Below are positions 57,365 through 64,000 of a stretch of 64,000 nt of DNA, one piece after another. Within the stretch, counting starts at the first letter, position 1. Each line of letters starts with the position of its first letter. Under the pieces are notes generated by a model. It ran no database searches, was not told the origin of the DNA, and was given only the letters and a program-made list of their open reading frames with translations. The translations under genes and the position numbers were made by a program. Location: NCBI GenBank assembly GCA_948330435.1, contig CAOJBY010000008.1:68369-132368 (forward strand), in the 5' to 3' direction. Origin of the DNA: an uncultured Lachnoclostridium sp. GTDB lineage: Bacteria; Bacillota; Clostridia; Lachnospirales; Lachnospiraceae.

Positions 57365-58648
57365 TTACTCTCCTAAAAGCTTCTCCACACTGGCCAGCTT
57401 CACACAAAGTACAAACAGATCCGTTGCCACTGCCAGTTCTTCCTTAGTGGGAAAAGATGGTGCAATACGGATATTGCTGTCTTTGGGATCTTTCCCATAA
57501 GGAAAAGTTGCTCCCGCCCCGGTCATTACAACACCTGCTGCCTTGCACTTGGCAACAATAGCCTTTGCACAACCCTCCATAGCATCAAAAGAAATAAAGT
57601 AACCACCTCTTGGACGTATCCAACTTCCAATCCCCAGATCGGAAAGTTCTCTATCTAAGGTATCTAAAACCTCCTCAAACTTAGGACGCATGATGGCGGC
57701 ATGCTTACGCATATGTGCATGAATTCCATCAATGTCCTTGAAAAACCGTACATGGCGAAGCTGATTTACCTTATCATGGCCAATGGTCTGAATAGTGAGC
57801 TGTTTTCTGATATCTTTCAGGTTGTTAGGTGATGTTGCTATACAGGCCACACCAGAACCCGGAAAGCTGATTTTCGAAGTGGAACAGAACTTGTAAACAA
57901 TATCCGGATTTCCAGCCTTTTCACACTCGTCCAGAATCTCCAGCAGAAAGTCCTGGTGATCATCATATAAATGATGCACACAGTAGGCATTATCCCAGAA
58001 GATGCGGAAATCCTCTGCTGCCGGCTTTAAACGTGCAAAACGGCGAACTGTCTCATCAGAATAAGTGATTCCCTGAGGATTGGAATACTTTGGTACGCAC
58101 CAGATTCCTTTAATTGCCGAATCACTGCTTACCAGCTTCTCCACCAGATCCATATCCGGTCCTTCTGGTGTCATTGGAACATTGAGCATCTCAATTCCGA
58201 AATATTCTGTAATGGCAAAATGACGATCATATCCGGGAACCGGACATAAGAACTTTATCTTTTCCTGCTTGCACCAGGGTGTGTGTCCCATAATGCCATG
58301 AGTCATGGCCCGGGCTACTGTATCATACATTACGTTCAGGCTGGAATTTCCATAGATAATGATTTTATCCGGAGACACCTCTGACATCTGTCCAAGAAGT
58401 TCTTTGGCCTGCTTTACTCCATCCAGCACACCATAATTCCGGCAATCCACTCCCTCCGAATCTTTCAGATCCACGCTGCTGTTAAGCACGTCCATCATTC
58501 CCATAGAAATATCCAGCTGCTCTGCACTGGGCTTTCCTCTGGACATATCCAAATGAAGATTCTGTACTTGTACTTCATGGTATCTTTCTTCCAGCTCTGC
58601 TTTCAACTGCAAAAGCTCTTCCCTGCTCATTTCCCGGTAAGGTTTCAT
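57365..58648 (-). CDS. PLP-dependent aminotransferase (class I, aspartate aminotransferase-like)
   Basis: 427 residues. N-terminal LDMSRGKPSAEQLDIS, then YGVLDGVKQAKELLG, YGNSSLNVMYDTVARA, CVPKYSNPQGITYSDE, FWDNAYCVHHLY, the PLP-lysine region CSTSKISFPGSGVACIA, and C-terminal RPRGGYFISFD. This long variant with an RGKP start is the aspartate-aminotransferase-like family of Clostridia. Substrate not determined. It stands alone. Confidence 0.88.
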   Translation of the reverse strand: MKPYREMSREELLQLKAELEERYHEVQVQNLHLDMSRGKPSAEQLDISMGMMDVLNSSVDLKDSEGVDCRNYGVLDGVKQAKELLGQMSEVSPDKIIIYGNSSLNVMYDTVARAMTHGIMGHTPWCKQEKIKFLCPVPGYDRHFAITEYFGIEMLNVPMTPEGPDMDLVEKLVSSDSAIKGIWCVPKYSNPQGITYSDETVRRFARLKPAAEDFRIFWDNAYCVHHLYDDHQDFLLEILDECEKAGNPDIVYKFCSTSKISFPGSGVACIATSPNNLKDIRKQLTIQTIGHDKVNQLRHVRFFKDIDGIHAHMRKHAAIMRPKFEEVLDTLDRELSDLGIGSWIRPRGGYFISFDAMEGCAKAIVAKCKAAGVVMTGAGATFPYGKDPKDSNIRIAPSFPTKEELAVATDLFVLCVKLASVEKLLGE

Positions 58649-58799
58649 CTTGCTCCTCCTCTTCTTGCCGCAGTCCAGCCCTACTGTTACTACAGTTTAC
58701 AGCAACAGGCCAAACGTATTCTCTGTGTCAATTTATAGGCCTTTCACTTCCTGTAGCAGATTAGCCCTTTTTTGTTCATTTGTCAAGCCATTTTCTCCT

Positions 58800-59369
58800 T
58801 TAGCCAAAGACTTCTTTTACCAGATGGTTGTATTCCTGCCAGGCAGGATGTTCTCTTAGTTCTGACAAAGCATTAGCAATGGAGCGATACATCCAGGCAT
58901 GCATATTCTTATCCTTTACATTAAAACGTTCCCATACCGCATCCCCGATATTACACACATCTCTATATATGGACCGAAGATTGGATAACTTGTCCGCCAA
59001 AGCAAGCATCTTCGCATCCGTGTCCGCCTCTGTCTCCAAAAAAGTGATCGTCTCCTGCTTCCTAATCTTCCAGGTAAGGGATGCAGGGAAGTTTCTCCGT
59101 TTATCCTCACTTTCTCCAATCACCAGTTCTGTAATCCTCCGACCAAAGCGGGCTAGTAAATCATCCTCAGTTGCCTCTGTGTCCTCCAGTACATCATGTA
59201 AAACGGCCGCCGCAATTATTTCTTCATCATCTGTCATTGCCGAAACAATGGCTGCAGCTTCAATCGGATGCACAATGTAAGGTACATTCGTCCCCTTTCG
59301 TGTAGTTCCCGAATGTGCCTTTGTAGCAAAAATAATTGCAGAGTCCAACAGTGTCAATTCCTTCTCCAT
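58800..59369 (-). CDS. HD-domain (p)ppGpp hydrolase-like protein
   Basis: 189 residues resembling the hydrolase half of RelA/SpoT (MESH1-like): AIIFATKAHSGTTRKGTNVPYIVHPIEAAAIV, the HD pair in AAAVLHDVLEDTEATEDDL, and ALADKLSNLRSIYRD. No synthetase or regulatory domain. It may degrade (p)ppGpp or a related nucleotide. Confidence 0.85.
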   Translation of the reverse strand: MEKELTLLDSAIIFATKAHSGTTRKGTNVPYIVHPIEAAAIVSAMTDDEEIIAAAVLHDVLEDTEATEDDLLARFGRRITELVIGESEDKRRNFPASLTWKIRKQETITFLETEADTDAKMLALADKLSNLRSIYRDVCNIGDAVWERFNVKDKNMHAWMYRSIANALSELREHPAWQEYNHLVKEVFG

Positions 59370-59477
59370 CTATTCCCCTCCATGGGCCAAAATCTATTAC
59401 TCCCCAAAAGTCTACATCCCGAATTCTACTCCCCCAAAAGCAAAATCCAGTGCCACACTCACTCCTTATTCACCTTT

Positions 59478-60767
59478 TTATACATAAACCCTTAAAATCG
59501 TGGAAACTTCTTTGATCATAGACATCTCTCCAAGAACCAATAGCGAGTCTTTAAAGTGCCTCTCCAGAACCTGTTCTGTAATAACCGCAAGTTCAGCCAG
59601 TTCTCCCCGCTTATTTTTCTGAATCACTTGGGCAATACTCACATTATTGTTGCCGAATACCGATGCAATTCCCGCCAGAACTCCCGGACGATCCTCCACC
59701 TGAAGCCGTAGAAAATATCGATGGCTCGTCTCATCTGCCGGCTTCACCGGAAGATTTTTATAGCAAGTGCAGCCAATTCTTCCCGTACTTTTTGCCTGAA
59801 TATTCCGGGCAATCTCAAAAATATCACCAGCCACAGCACTAGCAGTAGGGAATCTGCCAGCACCCCGACCCAGGAACATGGCATCATCCACTGCATCCCC
59901 ATGGATAAAGATGGCATTAAATGCATCCTGAACAGAAGCCAAGGGGTGATCTTTGGGAATCAGCATGGGATATACCCCTGTCTCTATCCCGTCTCCCACA
60001 TTTCTTGCCACTCCAAGAAGCTTAATCACCATGTTTAATTCATCCGCATACGCAATATCCGCCGCCGTAATCTTTGTAATTCCCTCTGTAAATACATCTG
60101 CAAAGGTCACACGGGAATTGAAAGCAATAGATGCCATAATCGCTACCTTTCGTCCGGCATCATATCCTTCCACATCCGCCGTAGGATCAGCCTCCGCATA
60201 TCCAAGCTTGGAAGCCAACGCCAATGCATCCGAAAACTCCATCTTGTCCTGGGTCATACGGGTCAGAATGTAGTTGGTGGTCCCGTTTACAATTCCCATA
60301 ACCTCTGTAATGTAATTGGCTGCCAGACATTGCTTCAGAGGACGTATAATGGGAATTCCACCAGCTACAGCCGCTTCAAACATCAAATCACACCCATGCT
60401 CCTGAGCCGTATCAAGAAGCTCCCTGCCATAATCCGCCAGCAGATCCTTATTGGCCGTTACCACATGCTTTCCTGCCTGTAAAGCCTCTAAAATATAGGT
60501 CCGAGCCGGTTCAATGCCTCCCATTAATTCAATGACAATTTGAATCTTCGGCTCTTCCAGAATCTCCTTCCAATCCTCCGTTAACAGATCGGAATCCAAT
60601 CCTTCTCGCTTCTTTCCTTTATCACGCACCAGGATCTTCGCAATCTCCACAAACGCTCCCAGTTTTTTAGGCATTTCCTCTTTTTGACGCATCAGAATCT
60701 CATAAACTCCGCCGCCCACCGTTCCTGCTCCCAAAAGTGCAGCTTTTATTACCGGAATATCTCCCAT
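59478..60767 (-). CDS. hom: Homoserine dehydrogenase
   Basis: 429 residues. Reduces aspartate semialdehyde to homoserine for threonine and methionine synthesis. NAD(P)-binding KAALLGAGTVGGGVYEIL, VTANKDLLADYGRELLD, GGIPIIRPLKQCLAANYITEVMGIVNGTTNYILT, GYAEADPTADVEGYDAGRK; a C-terminal ACT domain (RLQVEDRPGVLAGIASVFGNNNVSIAQVIQ) gives feedback control. AGGAG 7 bases before 60767. Confidence 0.96.
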   Translation of the reverse strand: MGDIPVIKAALLGAGTVGGGVYEILMRQKEEMPKKLGAFVEIAKILVRDKGKKREGLDSDLLTEDWKEILEEPKIQIVIELMGGIEPARTYILEALQAGKHVVTANKDLLADYGRELLDTAQEHGCDLMFEAAVAGGIPIIRPLKQCLAANYITEVMGIVNGTTNYILTRMTQDKMEFSDALALASKLGYAEADPTADVEGYDAGRKVAIMASIAFNSRVTFADVFTEGITKITAADIAYADELNMVIKLLGVARNVGDGIETGVYPMLIPKDHPLASVQDAFNAIFIHGDAVDDAMFLGRGAGRFPTASAVAGDIFEIARNIQAKSTGRIGCTCYKNLPVKPADETSHRYFLRLQVEDRPGVLAGIASVFGNNNVSIAQVIQKNKRGELAELAVITEQVLERHFKDSLLVLGEMSMIKEVSTILRVYV

Positions 60768-60954
60768 CTTTGTTCTCCTGTCTGTATGAAACTCCTGCCA
60801 CTTATTTTTATAAATGTTCAGAATTGTAATTCCCATTGTCCCTTTCAGACATTACGCATGGGAATCAACCACAATTATAAGTGTACTATGGTTTTCCGTA
60901 CATGTCAAAAGAACTTTTGTTAAAAAGTCGTAACGAAATCATGGTACTGTACGG

Positions 60955-61050
60955 ACGGCGGCAGGGATACAGGCAGAAAGGATTTTCCAATATACGGTTT
61001 ACCGCTGTTCAACAAAAAGCTGTATGCCGGGTACCCAGGCGCCTGTACCG
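60955..61050. repeat. Diverged copy of the dispersed intergenic repeat
   Basis: AGGATTTTCCAATATACGG ... CCGCTGTTCAACAAA matches, position by position with gaps, the GACTTTTCCGATATCCAGTG ... CCGGCTGTTCACGAAC part of the element at 57101. It lies in the hom upstream region before the peptidase gene. Confidence 0.5.
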
Positions 61051-61053
61051 AAA

Positions 61054-61602
61054 TTAGAGAGCCGAAATCACCACAGTTTTTATGGCCTGCTCCCTAAGCC
61101 ATCTCATACATTCCCGATAATCCGGAAAGATCTCCTCTACAATTCTATAAAATGCTTTCGAATGGTTCATCTCTTTCCTATGTGCCAATTCATGGACTAC
61201 CACATAATCCTGAATCCGATCCGGACAAAGCATCAGCTTCCAGTTATAATTCAGATTTCCTTTAGAGCTGCAGCTTCCCCATCGGGTTTTCTGACCCCGA
61301 ATGGAGATCCGGCCATAGGTCACTCCCATCTTTCCGGCATAATAAGCCGTCTTCTCAGCCAGAACCCTCCGGGCCTGCTCCCGATAAGCCTGTTCTTCCT
61401 CTGTTGACAGCACCGGCAAAGAGCTTTGACGCTTCTCCACCTCTGCAAGCTTCTTTTCTATCCACGCTTCATGCCGTTCTACAAATTTTCCAATCTCGGC
61501 GGTGGGGTAACGGAAAGGTGCCCGGACAAGCACCTTTCCGACTTTCTCTACCTGCAACGCCAGTGTTCTGCGTCTGCTGCGTATTATTTCATAAGAAATC
61601 AT
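61054..61602 (-). CDS. YgjP-like (DUF45) metallopeptidase
   Basis: 182 residues. SRRRTLALQVEKVGKVLVRAPFRYP, then the fingerprint KTRWGSCSSKGNLNYNWKLMLCPDRIQDYVVVHELAHRKEMNHSKAFYRIVEEIFPDY with the HExxH zinc site and downstream ligand, typical of YgjP/SprT-like peptidases. The role is unknown; it is sometimes linked to restriction systems, but here it lies next to DNA repair genes. Confidence 0.88.
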   Translation of the reverse strand: MISYEIIRSRRRTLALQVEKVGKVLVRAPFRYPTAEIGKFVERHEAWIEKKLAEVEKRQSSLPVLSTEEEQAYREQARRVLAEKTAYYAGKMGVTYGRISIRGQKTRWGSCSSKGNLNYNWKLMLCPDRIQDYVVVHELAHRKEMNHSKAFYRIVEEIFPDYRECMRWLREQAIKTVVISAL

Positions 61603-61682
61603 GAACTCTCACCCTTTCTGCCTGTCTCTTGGTCAAAATCAAGAAGCATTCTAAACTCCAAATCGGATTTCCTTTTCATCTT

Positions 61683-62456
61683 CTACCGCTTCCCCTGAAA
61701 CTCTGTCATGCAATGGCGGAACCGCAGCGGTAAAAGCCCCTGCTGGCATCTCGGATTCGTCCGTTCCTCTATAGCAATGCTTTTACAAAAGCTTTTCCAC
61801 AACTCCTGAAATTCTTTTTCCCGTCCGGATCGTAGTTCCAGATAATCTCCATTCAGGTCCCTTGCATCGGTCAGCATCCACAGGGAGCCTTTTGGATGTA
61901 CCGCCATAACACCCCTCTTTTTATCATGGATCACCCAATTCTCCTGTTGGAAGCGATCTGCAAAATGAGGTGCCAGAAGAGGAAGAACTGCGTAGGCCGG
62001 TTCAATAACACTGTAAAGAACACCATTTGCCAGCTCCTCAAAACGCACAAAGCCCATATATCGGTGAGCTTCATGCCAGGCCTTTGTCCGAAGCCGCATA
62101 ACCAGTGACACATCCGGATTCTGCAGACAATTCACTACCTGTGATCCATTCTTCATATGCAGTCCCAGCACCACCATTCGATAAATGGCATCTGCCCTGC
62201 CACTGTCCGTGCAGGCTGCCGCATAGCAGACCGCTTCAAACGCTTCCTCTCCCAGTCTTTTTCGAATCGTCCTTAGCACTTTCTCTGCCTTTACCCCATC
62301 GGTCTTCACCTGACGGTATTCGCAGAACAGCTCCAGACTGTCCTGTTCCTCTGTCTTCAACCGCACATTGTTATGCCCCAGACGACTGTCCCATGCATCA
62401 TAGATGCCTGTCAGAATCCCATCCAGACTGTCCTCACACCAAAAGATCGTAGTCAT
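61683..62456 (-). CDS. Probable DNA metabolism protein (TIGR03915/DUF4130 type)
   Basis: 257 residues. TTIFWCEDSLDGILTGIYDAW, YMGFVRFEELANGVLYSVIEPAYAVLPLLAPHFADRFQQENWVIHDKKRGVMAVHP are the family signatures. Members always sit beside a radical SAM partner, as here (50 bases downstream of it), and are thought to act in DNA repair or base removal. AGGAG lies upstream of the ATG at 62454-62456. Confidence 0.85.
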   Translation of the reverse strand: MTTIFWCEDSLDGILTGIYDAWDSRLGHNNVRLKTEEQDSLELFCEYRQVKTDGVKAEKVLRTIRKRLGEEAFEAVCYAAACTDSGRADAIYRMVVLGLHMKNGSQVVNCLQNPDVSLVMRLRTKAWHEAHRYMGFVRFEELANGVLYSVIEPAYAVLPLLAPHFADRFQQENWVIHDKKRGVMAVHPKGSLWMLTDARDLNGDYLELRSGREKEFQELWKSFCKSIAIEERTNPRCQQGLLPLRFRHCMTEFQGKR

Positions 62457-62505
62457 ACATCTTCTCCTGTTATTCCGCAAGCCGCTGCCCCATCGTACAG
62501 TTCCC

Positions 62506-63834
62506 TCAACTTTCCTTTATTCCGGATAACAAAGAAAAGTTCTGATCATCAAACAACGAAAGCTGCCGATAGGTGATGTCCTCCCCTACACCTCTGGGGA
62601 GACGCTCTTTTACATCCAAAAGATTCCGTGTAATAAAGTCCTCCTCTATGCGAATCGGATACATGGTCCTCCCCCGGCAGGTTATAAAATAGAGTGCACG
62701 CTTCAACACGACACCCATTCGCTTCAAGTCCGGAAAATCCAGGCTTCCCAGCCGTCTAGCTTTCACAATCCTCTGTGCGGATCGCACACCGATTCCCGGC
62801 ACTCGAAGAAGAGTCCCGTAGTCGGCCCGGTTAATCTCCACCGGGAACTGTTCCAAATGACGCAACGCCCAGTCGCACTTGGGATCCAACAGCACATTAA
62901 AGTTCGGCTTCTCCTCCGAGAGCAACTCCGATGCTTGAAAACCATAGAACCGCAACAGCCAGTCCGCCTGATACAGACGATGTTCTCGCAAAAGGGGCGG
63001 TCCTCCCGGAAGTGCCGGTAAAAGACTGTCCTCATTCACCCGCACAAAGGCAGAATAAAACACCCTCTTTAGAGCAAACTTCTGATAAAGCGTTTCCGCA
63101 ACAGATACTATCTGAAAGTCATTCTCCGGTGTTGCCCCAATAATCATCTGAGTAGACTGTCCGGCCGGTACAAACCTTGGGGCGTGCCGGTAAACAGCCA
63201 GTTCGTTCCGGTTCTCCTCCATCCGGCTCTGGACCTGACGCATGGGTGTAAGAATCCGCTTTCGGGATTTACTGGGTGCAAGCTTTCGTAAGCCCTCCGC
63301 TGTGGGAAGTTCCAGATTTACACTCATGCGATCCGCCAGATAACCAGTCTGCTCAATGAGCCTGGCATCCGCTCCCGGAATTGCTTTTACATGGATATAC
63401 CCTCCAAAGTGATATTCATGCCGCAGCTTATACAGAGTCTGATAAAGAAGCTCCATCGTATAGCTGGGACTTCTTAAGATACCGGAACTCAAAAACAGCC
63501 CCTCAATGTAATTTCTCCGATAAAACCCCATCACCAGATCGCAGACCTCCTGAGGGGTAAATGCCGCCCTGGGCACGTCATTGGAAGCCCGATTCAGGCA
63601 ATACCGGCAATTATAAATGCACTCATTGGTAAAAAGAATCTTCAGCAGAGAAATACAGCGTCCATCTGCGGAAAAGCTATGGCAAATTCCTGCCGTAATG
63701 CAGTTCCCCACACCTTTCCCCGTATTCCCCCTCTCCGTACCGCTGGAGGTACAGGCCACATCATACTTGGCCGCATCCGATAAAATATTCAATTTCTCCA
63801 TCAATGAGAGTTTCTCCGGTATCCGAACCTGCAT
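62506..63834 (-). CDS. Putative DNA modification/repair radical SAM protein
   Basis: 442 residues of the TIGR03916 type. Radical SAM cluster cysteines CIYNCRYC (C-x3-C-x2-C), preceded by DVACTSSGTERGNTGKGVGNCITAGICHSF. Its C-terminal part has a helix-hairpin-helix LLRVPGIGVRSAQRIVKARR for DNA binding. It forms a conserved pair with the following TIGR03915 protein. Tandem LexA-like boxes just upstream suggest SOS induction. The start at 63834 has AAAGGA about 10 bases upstream. Confidence 0.88.
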   Translation of the reverse strand: MQVRIPEKLSLMEKLNILSDAAKYDVACTSSGTERGNTGKGVGNCITAGICHSFSADGRCISLLKILFTNECIYNCRYCLNRASNDVPRAAFTPQEVCDLVMGFYRRNYIEGLFLSSGILRSPSYTMELLYQTLYKLRHEYHFGGYIHVKAIPGADARLIEQTGYLADRMSVNLELPTAEGLRKLAPSKSRKRILTPMRQVQSRMEENRNELAVYRHAPRFVPAGQSTQMIIGATPENDFQIVSVAETLYQKFALKRVFYSAFVRVNEDSLLPALPGGPPLLREHRLYQADWLLRFYGFQASELLSEEKPNFNVLLDPKCDWALRHLEQFPVEINRADYGTLLRVPGIGVRSAQRIVKARRLGSLDFPDLKRMGVVLKRALYFITCRGRTMYPIRIEEDFITRNLLDVKERLPRGVGEDITYRQLSLFDDQNFSLLSGIKES

Positions 63835-63858
63835 TTCCCGTTTTTCCTTTCGCAAAAC

Positions 63859-63883
63859 AAACATTTGTTCCGAACATTTGTTT
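63859..63883. promoter_or_regulatory. Tandem LexA-like boxes upstream of the radical SAM gene
   Basis: AAACATTTGTTC (63859-63870) and GAACATTTGTTT (63872-63883), each matching GAACNNNNGTTC in one perfect half and one half with a single mismatch. They are 25-50 bases upstream of the start codon. Confidence 0.6.
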
Positions 63884-63947
63884 TATTGTATCACAGAAAA
63901 ACGGTCAATACAAGAGCAAAATATTACTAAAATTTCAAAATATGGTT

Positions 63948-64000
63948 ACTGTACAGGCGGGGTAAGGCGAAACTGGCCCTTTGACTTTTCCGATATCTGG
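63948..64000. repeat. Dispersed repeat copy cut by the window edge
   Basis: GTACAGGCGGGGTAAGGCG ... GACTTTTCCGATATCTGG, matching the GACTTTTCCGATATCCAG core of the element at 57101. Confidence 0.45.

Overview
The window comes from a low-to-mid GC member of the Firmicutes, most likely a Lachnospiraceae-type Clostridia. The host genes support this: pyrB, a YerC/YecD-type TrpR-like regulator, truA, asnA, an RsmF/RlmI methyltransferase pair, nth, galK, a polar amino acid ABC transporter, uppP, hom, and the paired DNA-metabolism / radical SAM repair genes. Shine-Dalgarno sites are strong throughout. The genus assignment is inference.

Layout. Positions 1-3.7 kb are host: the 5' end of pyrB, a PH-domain-like protein, RNase P RNA, a homocysteine S-methyltransferase-type protein, a TrpR-like regulator and a PHP phosphatase. 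From about 3.96 to 40.02 kb lies a complete-looking 36 kb siphovirus-type prophage. It splits a substrate-binding lipoprotein gene of the NMT1/SsuA type: the N-terminal part is at 3731-3967 and the C-terminal part at 40026-40826. Its ends carry 20-bp exact inverted arms that rebuild a long palindromic attP, and the large serine integrase gene stops 2 bp before the attR arm. From about 40.8 to 64 kb the sequence is ordinary chromosome again, with several copies of a dispersed intergenic hairpin repeat.

The prophage reads mostly leftward. At its right end lie the integrase, a convergent type I toxin-antitoxin-like pair, a LexA-type box, the repressor and divergent promoters with repeated operators, and a set of small genes driven by a triplicated promoter-plus-hairpin element. 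One of these small genes encodes a DUF2829/Tad2-like protein. Next come a phage HNHc nuclease, many tiny genes, a cytosine methyltransferase, a ribbon-helix-helix regulator between two matching operators, and a DUF3102-like protein. A block that looks like a plasmid maintenance and replication module follows: tyrosine recombinase, 30-bp-spaced repeats, TubR-like winged helix, TubZ/FtsZ-like GTPase, SF3 helicase, a TGTCA/TGACA iteron cluster and SSB. After that are the ArpU/RinA-like late activator, HNH endonuclease, terminase, portal, protease, capsid, connector, tail (with a -1 frameshift chaperone), tape measure, baseplate and lysis genes. At the left end, in the opposite direction and with its own promoter, is an AT-rich cargo gene fusing an intact response-regulator receiver domain to a TIR-like domain.

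The most interesting points are the phage-borne TubRZ pair beside a second (tyrosine) recombinase and iterons, which suggests an extrachromosomal plasmid-like stage; the receiver-TIR fusion, a likely anti-phage defence protein, carried by the same prophage as a Tad2-like signal sponge; the three paralogous promoter-hairpin elements whose stems show compensatory changes; and the toxin/antisense RNA pair beside the integrase. In the host part, tandem LexA-like boxes precede the radical SAM repair pair.
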